Shown in pieces: positions 17,110 to 26,004 of a DNA stretch of 64,000 bases. Under the pieces are notes generated by a model that worked only from the letters and a program-made list of their open reading frames with translations, searched no databases and was not told where the DNA came from. The DNA is from CALHRB01 sp964473465 (GTDB taxonomy: Bacteria; Bacteroidota; Ignavibacteria; Kapaibacteriales; UBA2268). The stretch spans positions 248,001 to 312,000 of the forward strand of contig CAYYPE010000001.1 of assembly GCA_964473465.1 (NCBI GenBank). The letters are read 5' to 3'. Each line of letters begins with the position of its first letter. Within the stretch, counting starts at the first letter, position 1. The position numbers and the translations under genes are program-made.

Positions 17110-17853
17110 ATGTATTTTCTAATATCTCTATTTATGGCACTTGCCCCGGCTTTTTTTCTGCTCTGGTATTTCAATCGAATGGACAAAGCCAAACCTGAAC
17201 CAAAAGGGATGATTATAAAAATATTTTTATGGGGTATATTTATAATTATTCCAGCAATCATTATTGAACTAGTAATAGATAATTTCTATGCGACGATATT
17301 AGGTGCTGCTCCGTTGCTATATATTGCGGCTAAGTCATTTATTGTGGCTGGAGTAATCGAAGAAGGCTTAAAATTGTGGGTTGTTCTGCAATTTGCTTAT
17401 AAAAATCTGAACTTTGACGAGACAATGGATGGCATTGTCTATGCAATTGTTGCAAGTATGGGATTTGCAGCATTTGAAAATGTAATTTATGTTATGGGTC
17501 ATGGAATAGAGATTGCAATTTTGAGAGCTTTCACCTCATTACCTTTACATGCAATAGCAACAGGAATAATGGGTTATTATATCGGACAGGCAAAATTTGC
17601 AGGGGATAGCAGAACAGAATTACAATTAATCGTAAAAGGCTTTTTTATTGCAGTGATAATTCATGGTTTGTATAATTTCCTGATTTTTGGAGGTGAAATT
17701 TTCGGATTTATACCAGCTTTGTTGAATATACCGCTTTTGATAGGATGTTTCATTTATTTAAGGAAACTTATTAAATCTGCAATTTCGGATGATGAATTAG
17801 CAGGCAGGCACGATAATTTGATAGAAATCAGTGAATCCAAGGAGGAAATATAA
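17110..17853 (+). CDS. PrsW family intramembrane metalloprotease
   Basis: A membrane protein of about 247 residues with eight or so hydrophobic helices. The zinc-site motifs of the PrsW/CPBP-like family are visible: VIEEGLKLW (EExxK), FAAFENVIYV, LHAIATGIMGYYIG and IHGLYNFLI. PrsW cleaves anti-sigma factors in Bacillus; the target here is unknown. The ATG at 17110 is preceded by AAAGG at a good distance; a TTG at 17092 overlapping the hemL stop is the alternative. It is likely read through from hemC-B-L. Confidence 0.85.
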   Translation: MYFLISLFMALAPAFFLLWYFNRMDKAKPEPKGMIIKIFLWGIFIIIPAIIIELVIDNFYATILGAAPLLYIAAKSFIVAGVIEEGLKLWVVLQFAYKNLNFDETMDGIVYAIVASMGFAAFENVIYVMGHGIEIAILRAFTSLPLHAIATGIMGYYIGQAKFAGDSRTELQLIVKGFFIAVIIHGLYNFLIFGGEIFGFIPALLNIPLLIGCFIYLRKLIKSAISDDELAGRHDNLIEISESKEEI

Positions 17854-17961
17854 GCTGATTATGTTTCAAATTAGTTTACAATATAGAATTTATGTAATTT
17901 GAAAAAAATTACAATACTAATTGATTGCTGTAATTCCTCAGTTAAAAAATTCAGTTGAATT

Positions 17962-18702
17962 TTAAACTAAAGAGAAATTGAGATTATAAAAGTTGCAATC
18001 TTCACGTTTGCAGGATTTGTTCCTATGCGAAAAAGTGCATTTGGCATCTGAAAAATTTAGTTCAATATTGTATTTTTCTTTAAGGAATTCGACCGCCGAT
18101 TCAATTGAAATGTAGGTATCACGTTTGCAACATCTTGGACCACCGCTTTCGGCAACTTTTTTAAGGCTTTGAGCAATAATCATATTGGTGAGTGACCACT
18201 CATCCTCAGTCATATTATCAATATTTTCATAGGCTTTGAGGAAGATACCAGTTCCGATAGCAGCACCGCAATTACCTAAATTGTATGAGCAACTTTTAGG
18301 GGATTCCTCTTCAACAATTTTCTCGATTTTATTAAGCAGTTCGGGAATGAGGCTTTGTTTGCCCTGTAAATTATATGTCGCAGTAAGCAGGACTGCCGGA
18401 ACGATAAAATGATGTTCGGGACCATGCATTCTGATCAAAGGAGAATTCATAATTGAAACAGCGAGTTCAATAGGGTCAGTGCCTTTGTATTTAAGGCATG
18501 ATTGTTTTATGAATTCATTTACAGGCAGTGCAAGGCATTCGTCGCAGATACTATGACCATTAGTGCATTGATTAGAAATTGAATTTACCTTGCCGCAAAA
18601 GTCACATCGAAGAGTGTCGCTTTCCTTCAATTTCAATAATTCTTCCCCGCAAAGGATGCAGGTGCTTACTTCTATTTTATTAATAACATTTAAATCAGTC
18701 AT
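17962..18702 (-). CDS. Cys-rich DUF5714-type protein
   Basis: A 246-residue soluble protein with about 20 cysteines. An N-terminal zinc-ribbon-like part has CILCGEEL, CDFCGK and CxxGHSICDEC (residues about 16-55). The core has the motifs HGPEHHFIVPAVLLTA, NCGAAIGTGIF and GGPRCCKRD, which I recognise as the DUF5714 family; the C-terminus adds KCTFSHRNKSC and REDCNFY. The pattern suggests metal or Fe-S binding, but the biochemical function is unknown. It is monocistronic, with long gaps on both sides. Confidence 0.8.
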   Translation of the reverse strand: MTDLNVINKIEVSTCILCGEELLKLKESDTLRCDFCGKVNSISNQCTNGHSICDECLALPVNEFIKQSCLKYKGTDPIELAVSIMNSPLIRMHGPEHHFIVPAVLLTATYNLQGKQSLIPELLNKIEKIVEEESPKSCSYNLGNCGAAIGTGIFLKAYENIDNMTEDEWSLTNMIIAQSLKKVAESGGPRCCKRDTYISIESAVEFLKEKYNIELNFSDAKCTFSHRNKSCKREDCNFYNLNFSLV

Positions 18703-18880
18703 TTTTTTATTCTTTATAGTTAATTATTTCAAAATAGTAATTACGAAATAATTTGATTATAATTATTAATTTTAAGGAACAAAAAAAGAATAAAAAACAG
18801 GAAAAGTATTATTAGAATCAATATGAATTTATTATTTTTAAAAAAATAATTTTTTTAATTCAATAAAAAAAGGAATGATT

Positions 18881-20053
18881 ATGAGTTCAGTACTTTTATC
18901 AGCAGTAAGAACACCAATAGGTGCATTTATGGGTAGCCTTTCGTCCTTATCAGCCCCCAGACTGGGTGCAGTTGCAATATCAGAGGCTATAAAAAGAGCA
19001 GGAGTTAATAAGGAAGATGTATCAGAAGTCATTATGGGAAATGTATTAATTGGCGGAGTTGGGCAAGCACCAGCAAGACAAGCCTCAATTTATGCCGGAC
19101 TGCCAGTTAGTGTTCCGTGTATGACAATTAACAAAGTATGTGGAAGTGGATTGAAATCCGTTATGCTTGCTGATCAGGCAATTCGATGCGGAGACGCAGA
19201 AATAGTAGTAGCTGGTGGGCAGGAGTCTATGACAAATGCACCATACGCTTTGTTCAAAGCCAGAACAGGTTATAAAATGGGCAATGGAGAGCTTGTTGAT
19301 TTAATGATTCATGACGGACTCTGGGATGTTTATAAGCAGGTTCACATGGGTTTAGCAGGGGAGCTTTGTGCAGATGAATATAAAATTTCACGTGAAGAGC
19401 AGGATGATTTTGCCATTATGAGCTACCAGAGAGCATTAGATGCCCAGAAAAATGGTTATTTTAATGATGAAATTGTCCCGGTAGTCATTGAAGATAAGAA
19501 AGGACCAATAAATGTTGCAATTGATGAAGAGCCGGCAAAAGTTAATTTTGAAAAAATCAGGACATTGAAACCAGTTTTCAAAAAGGATGGGACTGTAACA
19601 GCTGCAAATGCCTCTTCGATTGATGATGGTGCTGCAGCAGTAGTAGTTTGTTCTGAGGAAAAAGCAAATTCGATGGGCTTGAAACCTCTTGCAAGGATTA
19701 TTGCTCATGAGTCACATGCTCAGGAACCCGAATGGTTCACGACCGCTCCGGCCAAAGCCGTTAAAAAAGTATTAGCCAAAGCTGGAATGAATATAAATGA
19801 TATTGATTTGTTCGAAATAAATGAGGCTTTCGCTGTAGTTACGATTATGGCAGCGAAAGAACTTGGATTGCCGTATGACAAAATTAATGTTCACGGTGGT
19901 GCTGTTTCTCTGGGACATCCCATAGGAGCATCGGGTGCCAGAGTGCTAACAACCTTGATATATGCATTAAAAAGATATGGGAAAAAGTACGGTATTGCTA
20001 CACTATGCATAGGAGGTGGCGAAGCAAGTGCAATGATTATAGAAATGCTGTAA
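18881..20053 (+). CDS. acetyl-CoA C-acetyltransferase (thiolase)
   Basis: Claisen condensation or thiolysis of acetoacetyl-CoA/3-ketoacyl-CoA. A protein of 390 residues with all three active-site blocks: Cys87 in NKVCGSGLK, NEAFAVV with GHPIGASGAR (His about 346), and the second Cys in CIGGGEASA. I chose the second ATG (18881) because AAGGA then lies at the normal distance and the nucleophile falls close to the family's residue 88-89; an ATG at 18875 is too close to it. No beta-oxidation or PHB partner genes are adjacent, so direction and substrate chain length are open. Confidence 0.93.
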   Translation: MSSVLLSAVRTPIGAFMGSLSSLSAPRLGAVAISEAIKRAGVNKEDVSEVIMGNVLIGGVGQAPARQASIYAGLPVSVPCMTINKVCGSGLKSVMLADQAIRCGDAEIVVAGGQESMTNAPYALFKARTGYKMGNGELVDLMIHDGLWDVYKQVHMGLAGELCADEYKISREEQDDFAIMSYQRALDAQKNGYFNDEIVPVVIEDKKGPINVAIDEEPAKVNFEKIRTLKPVFKKDGTVTAANASSIDDGAAAVVVCSEEKANSMGLKPLARIIAHESHAQEPEWFTTAPAKAVKKVLAKAGMNINDIDLFEINEAFAVVTIMAAKELGLPYDKINVHGGAVSLGHPIGASGARVLTTLIYALKRYGKKYGIATLCIGGGEASAMIIEML

Positions 20054-20084
20054 ATAAATTTTAAAATACAATCATATCTTATAG

Positions 20085-20117
20085 AGGCGAACTGATGTTC
20101 GCCTTTACATTTTTTTG
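20085..20117. terminator. bidirectional terminator between thiolase and typA
   Basis: AGGCGAAC (20085-20092), loop TGAT, GTTCGCCT (20097-20104), then TTACATTTTTTT. An eight-base-pair GC-rich stem with a T-rich tail on the plus strand, lying between two convergent genes. Confidence 0.75.
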
Positions 20118-20139
20118 AAATAATATAAAATTTATAAAT

Positions 20140-21948
20140 TTAGCTGTCCTTGATTTTTCTTTTGTTAGGGTCGAGTTCTTTTTTCCTCAATCTGATAGTT
20201 TCGGGAGTGATTTCGATGAGTTCATCCTCGGCAATGAATTCAATGCATTGGTCAAGAGATAGAATTCTTGGGGGGCGAAGCACAATTGTGGCATCAGAAT
20301 TAGAAGCTCTCATATTTGTGAGTTTCTTTTCCTTGGTAATATTAACATTCAAATCCTGAGTTTTGTTTCTTTCTCCGACGATCATACCCATATAAACATT
20401 AGTGCCAACATCAATGAAAAGTTCACCCCTATCCTCCATAGAATAGCTTGCATAAGCAGTTGCACGTCCGGGTCTATCAGCCACTAATGCACCGGAAGTT
20501 CTTTGAGGAATATCTCCAAACCATGGCTGATAGCTATCAAAAATTGAATTCATAATTCCTGCTCCTTTTGTTTCTGTCATAAATTGAGTTCTGAAGCCAA
20601 TCAAACCTCTTGAGGGAATTGTAAATTCGAGGATGACACGACCATGACCTGAATTGGTGATATTTACCAGAATACCCTTTCGGTTTGATAGCTTTGAAGT
20701 TATAACTCCGGTAAATTCCTCTGGAATGTCAAGATAAACCCTTTCAACGGGTTCATAGATTTTTCCATCAATTTCTTTAGTGATCACCTGAGGTTTGGAA
20801 ACCATAAATTCGTAACCTTCTCTTCTCATTGTTTCGATTAGGATAGCCATTTGAAGCTCGCCTCTGCCACAAACTTCGTAGGCGTCATTTCTATCCATTT
20901 TGTTAATTTTGATTGAAACATTTTTGAGTGTTTCTCTTAACAATCTTTCCTGAAGGTGACGAGTGGTTAGGAATTTACCCTCTCTTCCGGCAAAAGGGCT
21001 ATCATTAACGTAGAAGATCATTGAAATAGTTGGTTCATCAACCATAATTCTTTCTAATGGTTGAGGGTTTTCGTTCGAGGAGATAGTGTCTCCAATAACA
21101 ACATTTTCAACACCAGCTAAAGCAATAATATCTCCTGCTTCGACTTTTTCTACCTGACGTTTGCTCAAGCCCTGAAAATTAAACAGGGCCGAAAATTTTA
21201 TGTTGTTAGTTATTTTGTCTTGACCGCAAAGGGAATATAATTTCCCCATTTCGAGTGTTCCATTATAGAGCCTTCCTATAGCAATTTGCCCGACATAAGT
21301 ATCGTAATCCAGATTAGTAACCAGAAACTGAGGAATTGCTGAGTCGTCAGCTTCGGGACCGGGTATTTCTGATAGAATAGTTTCAAATAGTATTTCTAAG
21401 TCCGAGTTGTTATCTGCAAGATTTTTAAGTGCAATACCAGCTTTTGCATTAGTATAAATAATTTTGAATTCAATCTGATCATCGTTGGCATCAAGGTCAA
21501 TAAACAAATCATAAACCTCATTGATAACCTCGTTAATTCTGGCATCGCTTCTGTCAATTTTATTAATGACTAATATGATTGGTAATTTTTTTGCGAGAGC
21601 TTTTTTGACAACAAAACGAGTCTGGGGTAATGGTCCTTCGGAAGCATCAACAAGCAACAAGGCACCATCAACCATATTCAAACTTCTTTCGACTTCACCA
21701 CCAAAATCGGCATGTCCTGGTGTGTCAACTATGTTGATTTTAACATTTTTATAATAAATTGAGGTGTTCTTAGCCATAATTGTTATGCCACGTTCACGTT
21801 CGAGATCCATAGAGTCCATAATTCTGTCTTCGACTTGCTGATTATCTCTGAAAGTTCCGCTTTGCTTCAACATAGCATCAACCAATGTTGTTTTTCCGTG
21901 GTCAACATGGGCAATTATTGCAATATTACGCAGGTTATCTTTTCGCAT
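20140..21948 (-). CDS. typA: translational GTPase TypA/BipA
   Basis: Ribosome-binding GTPase of about 602 residues. Motifs in order: AHVDHGKTTL (P-loop), RERGITI, DTPGHADFGGEVER with the catalytic His, and NKIDRSDAR; then the EF-G-like domains and the BipA-specific C-terminal domain. The ATG at 21948 (MRKDNLRN) gives the canonical N-terminus; a GTG at 21975 would add nine residues. TypA acts in ribosome assembly and stress adaptation, often in the cold. It contrasts with the other translational GTPase at 39.2 kb, which lacks the catalytic His. Confidence 0.96.
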   Translation of the reverse strand: MRKDNLRNIAIIAHVDHGKTTLVDAMLKQSGTFRDNQQVEDRIMDSMDLERERGITIMAKNTSIYYKNVKINIVDTPGHADFGGEVERSLNMVDGALLLVDASEGPLPQTRFVVKKALAKKLPIILVINKIDRSDARINEVINEVYDLFIDLDANDDQIEFKIIYTNAKAGIALKNLADNNSDLEILFETILSEIPGPEADDSAIPQFLVTNLDYDTYVGQIAIGRLYNGTLEMGKLYSLCGQDKITNNIKFSALFNFQGLSKRQVEKVEAGDIIALAGVENVVIGDTISSNENPQPLERIMVDEPTISMIFYVNDSPFAGREGKFLTTRHLQERLLRETLKNVSIKINKMDRNDAYEVCGRGELQMAILIETMRREGYEFMVSKPQVITKEIDGKIYEPVERVYLDIPEEFTGVITSKLSNRKGILVNITNSGHGRVILEFTIPSRGLIGFRTQFMTETKGAGIMNSIFDSYQPWFGDIPQRTSGALVADRPGRATAYASYSMEDRGELFIDVGTNVYMGMIVGERNKTQDLNVNITKEKKLTNMRASNSDATIVLRPPRILSLDQCIEFIAEDELIEITPETIRLRKKELDPNKRKIKDS

Positions 21949-22135
21949 TCTTGTAGTTTGATTTAAAAAAAACACAATGACAGACAGATAGAGAAAAAAT
22001 TGTAATATGATGAAAAAAGAAAGGACAAGTGAAGAATAAAAAAAGATTAATTTATCAATACCATTTAAATAAGTTAAAAGAAATTTTTTTTGTTGGTTTA
22101 GATGAGTGTTTTTTCAGAGTGTTAGGAAAAATTGA

Positions 22136-22324
22136 TTATCTGAATTTGTCTTTGCTCAGTCCTGATTGTTTTATTATTTCGTTGATTGTTCCTTTCGGAA
22201 GATCTTTTTTGTGAAAAGATACAACAACTCGTCTTATAAGTTCTTTGTTTATAAAAATTTTATGACTTCCCTTTGTCCTGTCGAGGAAGAAGCCGTTTGC
22301 TAATAAAACTTTTTTAAATATCAT
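22136..22324 (-). CDS. hicA: HicA-type mRNA interferase toxin
   Basis: A 62-residue double-stranded-RNA-binding-fold protein. The catalytic histidine is His21 in KGSHKIF, and the end KDLPKGTINEIIKQSGL is the standard HicA signature. HicA cleaves mRNA during translation and is neutralised by HicB. The N-terminus is only about four residues shorter than usual, and an in-frame stop just upstream of the ATG fixes the start region. It lies 20 bases downstream of hicB, the reverse of the common toxin-first order. Confidence 0.88.
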   Translation of the reverse strand: MIFKKVLLANGFFLDRTKGSHKIFINKELIRRVVVSFHKKDLPKGTINEIIKQSGLSKDKFR

Positions 22325-22344
22325 CTGGTTTTAGAACCGGGGAT

Positions 22345-22575
22345 TTAGGCATATTCAAGATTTATAGTGTATTCAAAGGTTTCTTTGTCGGAAGGAATTT
22401 CTTCATTATGAGCTATAAGACTGTCAATGTAAAGCTCAATAGCTTCGTGAACCATAGCAATAGCTTCATCGAGATTTTCTCCGTAAGTAATGCAGCCGGG
22501 CAATGATGGAACAATAGCAGTAAATCCACCTTCCGGCTCTTTTCTGAATATTACCCTGTAATTTCTTGTTTTCAT
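22345..22575 (-). CDS. hicB: HicB-type antitoxin
   Basis: A 76-residue HicB with the partially degraded RNase H-like fold: YRVIFRKEPEGGFTAIVPSLPGCITYGENLDEAIAMV broken into the usual strand, G-C and helix blocks (key residues Gly-Gly-Phe at about 16-18 and Pro-Gly-Cys at 26-28). It ends after this domain; no C-terminal ribbon-helix-helix or HTH is present, so it cannot obviously bind its own promoter. First gene of the hicB-hicA pair. Confidence 0.88.
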   Translation of the reverse strand: MKTRNYRVIFRKEPEGGFTAIVPSLPGCITYGENLDEAIAMVHEAIELYIDSLIAHNEEIPSDKETFEYTINLEYA

Positions 22576-22751
22576 ATTATTTTCTGTTATTTATCAAATA
22601 CAAGAAGATTTTAGCTTTATATTATTTTATACTAAATTCTCACCTAACAAGGTTCATATATCCTGATGAGATTTGTTTTTGATTGAATTATGTAGGTATT
22701 GAACCAGCAATTCGGTGTAGAAAAAAGATAAAATTTAATAAAAATTTGTGC

Positions 22752-24191
22752 TTAGCGAGTTATTTTAATTTTTGATTTGAAAAAGGTTACAATTTTATGA
22801 ACGAGGTTGAAAGAAGCCGATTCGTTATTAACTCTAATCAAAATAATTATTGCAAATGTTCCGATAATAAAATTACCAGCCCACATACTAAGAAAAGGGG
22901 ATATTAAACCCCTATCAGCGAGTTTTTCTCCACCAATAAGACAAGCCCAGTAAAAAATGTAGAAGCCAAGACTGATGGCAGCACTAATTCCGAAATTACC
23001 ATTTTTTGTTATGATTCCAAGAGGACAGCCAATTAAAACAAATAAAAGACAAGCAAAGGGAATTGCGTATTTTTTATGGATTTCAACTTCGTAGGATTTA
23101 GCTCTTTGATAATAATCTTTAACCTGAAAAAAATCACTCAGAAGAGAAGATTTAAGCATAGAGATTCTTCTTTCAGCGTCAAGCAAACCGGCTTTTAAAT
23201 TTTCAGCAATGATACCTGTTCCAGAAATAAAGATTAGAGTGGAATCAATTGGGGTTTTGTTCCTACCTGAAGAATAAGCAGGAACAATTTTTTCGTCAGA
23301 AGGGCTATTGCCTTCGAGGTAATTATAAAATTTATAAGCGTTTTCAAGAATTTTCTTTTCATAAATCGAAGCAGATTTTTTTGCCTCATCAACAATTTTT
23401 TGCATATCAGAAATTTTCATTTCACGGTCGCCTCTTGATATCATACCTTCAGCAGTCCTCTCGAAGGCAAACCCGGAAGCAGGAATAATAACCTGATATC
23501 TTTCAAATTTTATGATTCTGTAATCTTTATAATCATTCTGGGATAGCTGATGTGCCTCGCCGTTGAAAAGGTCAATCATAATTTTTGTATAGCTGGAATT
23601 GAAGCGAACATTACCGGAATCAGCTGAAGCAATGCTTAATCTGCTGCCTTTTGTACGGTCATAAATTGTTACTGCCTTTAGGGTGCCTGAAAGTGAGTCA
23701 ATTTGCCTTGCTAAGATAGTATATCCATCGAGTTGCGTGCTGAATTGCCCTGCTTCAAGAGAGAATGTTGGTTTTTTGCGTTCAATATCACTCAATAATA
23801 CTTTTGCCTGATGATTTGCTTCGGGAAGGATGTTATCATTGAACCAAAATAAAAAAATTGTCATTAAAATACCGGAAATGACAACAGGCATCATCATCCT
23901 AAAAAGGCTGCCTCCGCTTGATTTTATGATAGTAATTTCGTTAGAGGAGGAAAGGTTACCAAATGACATTAATGATGCAAAAAGAACACCCATAGGTATA
24001 GCAAGAACAAGCATCCAAGCTAAATTAAGACCAATAAGTTGAATGATTATCCAAATGTCAAGTCCTTTTACGATAAGATCGTTAAGGTATTTTGATAAAA
24101 ACTGGAACAGAAACAAAAAGAGGACAGTCAAAGACCCAAAAAGGAAGGGTCCTATCTGAAATCTGAGAATATAGCGACTAATGTATCCCAT
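22752..24191 (-). CDS. LptF/LptG family lipopolysaccharide export permease
   Basis: A 479-residue protein with three N-terminal membrane helices, a large periplasmic domain (about residues 125-340) and three C-terminal helices, the standard YjgP/YjgQ layout. IPMGVLFASLMSFG and NEITIIKSSGGS (about residues 60-95) are typical of the family; the latter is the coupling segment for LptB. Works with LptB2 to pull LPS out of the inner membrane towards LptC and LptA. The partner permease gene and lptB are not nearby. ATG start, no clear promoter seen. Confidence 0.9.
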   Translation of the reverse strand: MGYISRYILRFQIGPFLFGSLTVLFLFLFQFLSKYLNDLIVKGLDIWIIIQLIGLNLAWMLVLAIPMGVLFASLMSFGNLSSSNEITIIKSSGGSLFRMMMPVVISGILMTIFLFWFNDNILPEANHQAKVLLSDIERKKPTFSLEAGQFSTQLDGYTILARQIDSLSGTLKAVTIYDRTKGSRLSIASADSGNVRFNSSYTKIMIDLFNGEAHQLSQNDYKDYRIIKFERYQVIIPASGFAFERTAEGMISRGDREMKISDMQKIVDEAKKSASIYEKKILENAYKFYNYLEGNSPSDEKIVPAYSSGRNKTPIDSTLIFISGTGIIAENLKAGLLDAERRISMLKSSLLSDFFQVKDYYQRAKSYEVEIHKKYAIPFACLLFVLIGCPLGIITKNGNFGISAAISLGFYIFYWACLIGGEKLADRGLISPFLSMWAGNFIIGTFAIIILIRVNNESASFNLVHKIVTFFKSKIKITR

Positions 24192-24262
24192 CGAATAATA
24201 TTAAAAATATAATAACAAAATTAATCTTTTTTGATTTTATTATCAATTTTTTAATAATAATA

Positions 24263-24294
24263 ATTGACAAAATCAAAATAAATTTCTAAATTTG
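24263..24294 (+). promoter_or_regulatory. predicted promoter of secG
   Basis: ATTG at 24263-24266, 20 bases, then TAAATTTG at 24287-24294. The -7 box matches TAnnTTTG exactly and the spacing equals that of the two tRNA promoters; the -33 box has one mismatch. The secG ATG follows 39 bases after the box. Confidence 0.55.
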
Positions 24295-24333
24295 TAGTTC
24301 TTTATTTTGAATTTTATCTTAATTGGAAATTAT

Positions 24334-24657
24334 ATGTTTTCATTAATAGCAATATTGTTAATACTAATTTCGATTGTTTTAATTGCTGCTGTTCTTATTC
24401 AGCCCGGTAAGGGGGATTTGTCAGCCAGCTTCGGAGGGCTTGGCAGTCAATTCGGAACAATGTTTGGTATGCAAAGAACTGTTGATTTTGTTCAGAAACT
24501 TACAAGATGGTTAGCAATTGCAATACTTATATTGGTTTTGATTGCAAACAAGTTTTTCCTTGGACCTAAATACGAAGAAGTTAAGCCCGTTACTCAAGGT
24601 GCCAAGCCACCAGCAAACACAATGGCTCCACCTCCAATCGAAGCTCCAAAGCAGTAG
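24334..24657 (+). CDS. secG: protein-export membrane protein SecG
   Basis: Small subunit of the SecYEG translocon. About 107 residues: a first membrane helix (LIAILLILISIVLIAAVLIQ), the cytoplasmic loop with the family motif PGKGDLSASFGG, GSQFGTMFG, a second helix (WLAIAILILVLIANKFF), and a Pro/Ala-rich tail. The ATG at 24334 is preceded by TTGGAAA; the TTG at 24307 is rejected. It is a single gene between a promoter and a strong terminator, which fits constitutive expression. Confidence 0.94.
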   Translation: MFSLIAILLILISIVLIAAVLIQPGKGDLSASFGGLGSQFGTMFGMQRTVDFVQKLTRWLAIAILILVLIANKFFLGPKYEEVKPVTQGAKPPANTMAPPPIEAPKQ

Positions 24658-24680
24658 AAAAATCATTTATGATGAAATGA

Positions 24681-24714
24681 AAAAGGGGAATGAATAATTC
24701 ATTCCCCTTTTTTT
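24681..24714. terminator. strong bidirectional terminator after secG
   Basis: AAAAGGGGAATGAAT (24681-24695) is the perfect reverse complement of ATTCATTCCCCTTTT (24697-24711), ending in a seven-T run, and the A run on the other side serves the convergent DUF1015 gene. Stem of about 13-15 base pairs. Confidence 0.9.
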
Positions 24715-24734
24715 ATCTGTGGTGAAGTAAGATT

Positions 24735-25976
24735 TTAATCCAGAAAATGTATAAATAAACCGTCGCGTAATTTTGGTTCGAACCAAGTTGATTTTGGTGG
24801 CATAATTTTTCCGCTATCAGCGATCTTCATAAGTTCATCTACAGAAGTAGGGAACATGCTGAAAGCTAATTTCATCTCGCCGGAATTAACTCTTTTTTCA
24901 AGTTCACCTAAACCTCTTATTCCACCCACAAAATCAATTCTCTTGCTTGTTCTCGGATCATCAATACCTAAAATCGGGGCAAGAATTTTGTTCTGTAAGA
25001 TTGCAACATCGAGACTTTCCACCGGGTCAGGATTTGAGAGCAAATCAGAATTCAATGAAATTTTATACCATTGCTTTTCGATATATAAACCAATTTCGCC
25101 TTTTTTCGAAGGTTTGAACTGACCAGGCACTGGTTCGACTGAAGCAACCTCCTTAACTTTATTTATGAATTCCTCTATTGTCAAGCCGTTAAGATCTTTA
25201 ACAACTCTGTTATAATCGAGGATTTTCAGTTGGCTTGCGGGAAATAGAACAGCCAGAAAGAAATTATATTCCTCTTCGCCAGTATGATTGGGGTTTGCCA
25301 TCTGTCTTTCCCTTCCAACTATAGCAGCGGCAGCGGAGCGATGATGACCATCCGCAACATAAAGATAGTCTATGCCTGAGAAAGTTTCTTTTATTTTTTT
25401 AATATAATTATCATCCTTTATAACCCAAGATTTATGAGTAATACCGTCTGGGGCAACAAAATCATTTTCGGGTTTATTTTTAATTACTTCATTAATGATT
25501 GAGTTTATTGTATCATTATCGCGATAAGTGAGGAAAATAGGTCCAGTGTGAGCATTGGTAACACGAACGTGATTAGAGCGGTCTTCTTCTTTGTCCTTAC
25601 GTGTTTTTTCGTGTTTTTTAATTATATCATTCCAATAATCATCAACAGAAGCACAGCCAACAAGCCCGTATTGAGTTCTGCCATCCATTGTTTGAGCATA
25701 AACATAATAAAAGGGTTGTTCATCCTGAACAAGAATGCCATCATTAATCAATTTCCAGAGATTTTCTTTTCCTTTTTGATAAACAATTGGGTCGTAAAGA
25801 GAAATAGAAGGGACAAGGTCAATTTCCGGTTTTCCGACGTGCAGAAATGATAATGGATGACCTTTTGCCTCTTCACGAGCTTCATCTGAGCTTAGAACAT
25901 CATAAGGTTTAGCTGCAACCTCTGCTGCAAATTCTGGTTTTGGTCTAAAAGCCCTGAAAGGTCTTAATACTGCCAT
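24735..25976 (-). CDS. DUF1015 family protein
   Basis: A 413-residue soluble protein of the DUF1015 family: N-terminal PFRAFRPKPEFA and AAKPYDVLS, central KHEKTRKDKEEDR, and the YVADGHHRSAAAA motif (about residue 208) that resembles a nucleotide- or metal-binding site. The family includes a serine kinase (SbnI/SerK-like ParB-related relatives are a distant fold match), but this member's activity is not established. A textbook AAGGAG precedes its ATG. It lies 28 bases downstream of serA, a pairing seen in many genomes and suggesting a role around serine metabolism. Confidence 0.85.
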   Translation of the reverse strand: MAVLRPFRAFRPKPEFAAEVAAKPYDVLSSDEAREEAKGHPLSFLHVGKPEIDLVPSISLYDPIVYQKGKENLWKLINDGILVQDEQPFYYVYAQTMDGRTQYGLVGCASVDDYWNDIIKKHEKTRKDKEEDRSNHVRVTNAHTGPIFLTYRDNDTINSIINEVIKNKPENDFVAPDGITHKSWVIKDDNYIKKIKETFSGIDYLYVADGHHRSAAAAIVGRERQMANPNHTGEEEYNFFLAVLFPASQLKILDYNRVVKDLNGLTIEEFINKVKEVASVEPVPGQFKPSKKGEIGLYIEKQWYKISLNSDLLSNPDPVESLDVAILQNKILAPILGIDDPRTSKRIDFVGGIRGLGELEKRVNSGEMKLAFSMFPTSVDELMKIADSGKIMPPKSTWFEPKLRDGLFIHFLD

Positions 25977-26004
25977 GATTCTCCTTAATAAAAATTAGAA
26001 TTTA

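Noticed and set aside
22029..22214. 61-codon plus-strand frame between typA and hicA
   Set aside because: It lies antisense to the end of hicA, is AT-driven in composition and lacks a ribosome binding site.
22136..22575. HicB-HicA as part of a defence island
   Set aside because: Neighbours are housekeeping genes (typA, lptF/G type); no restriction, CRISPR, integrase or other defence gene is near.
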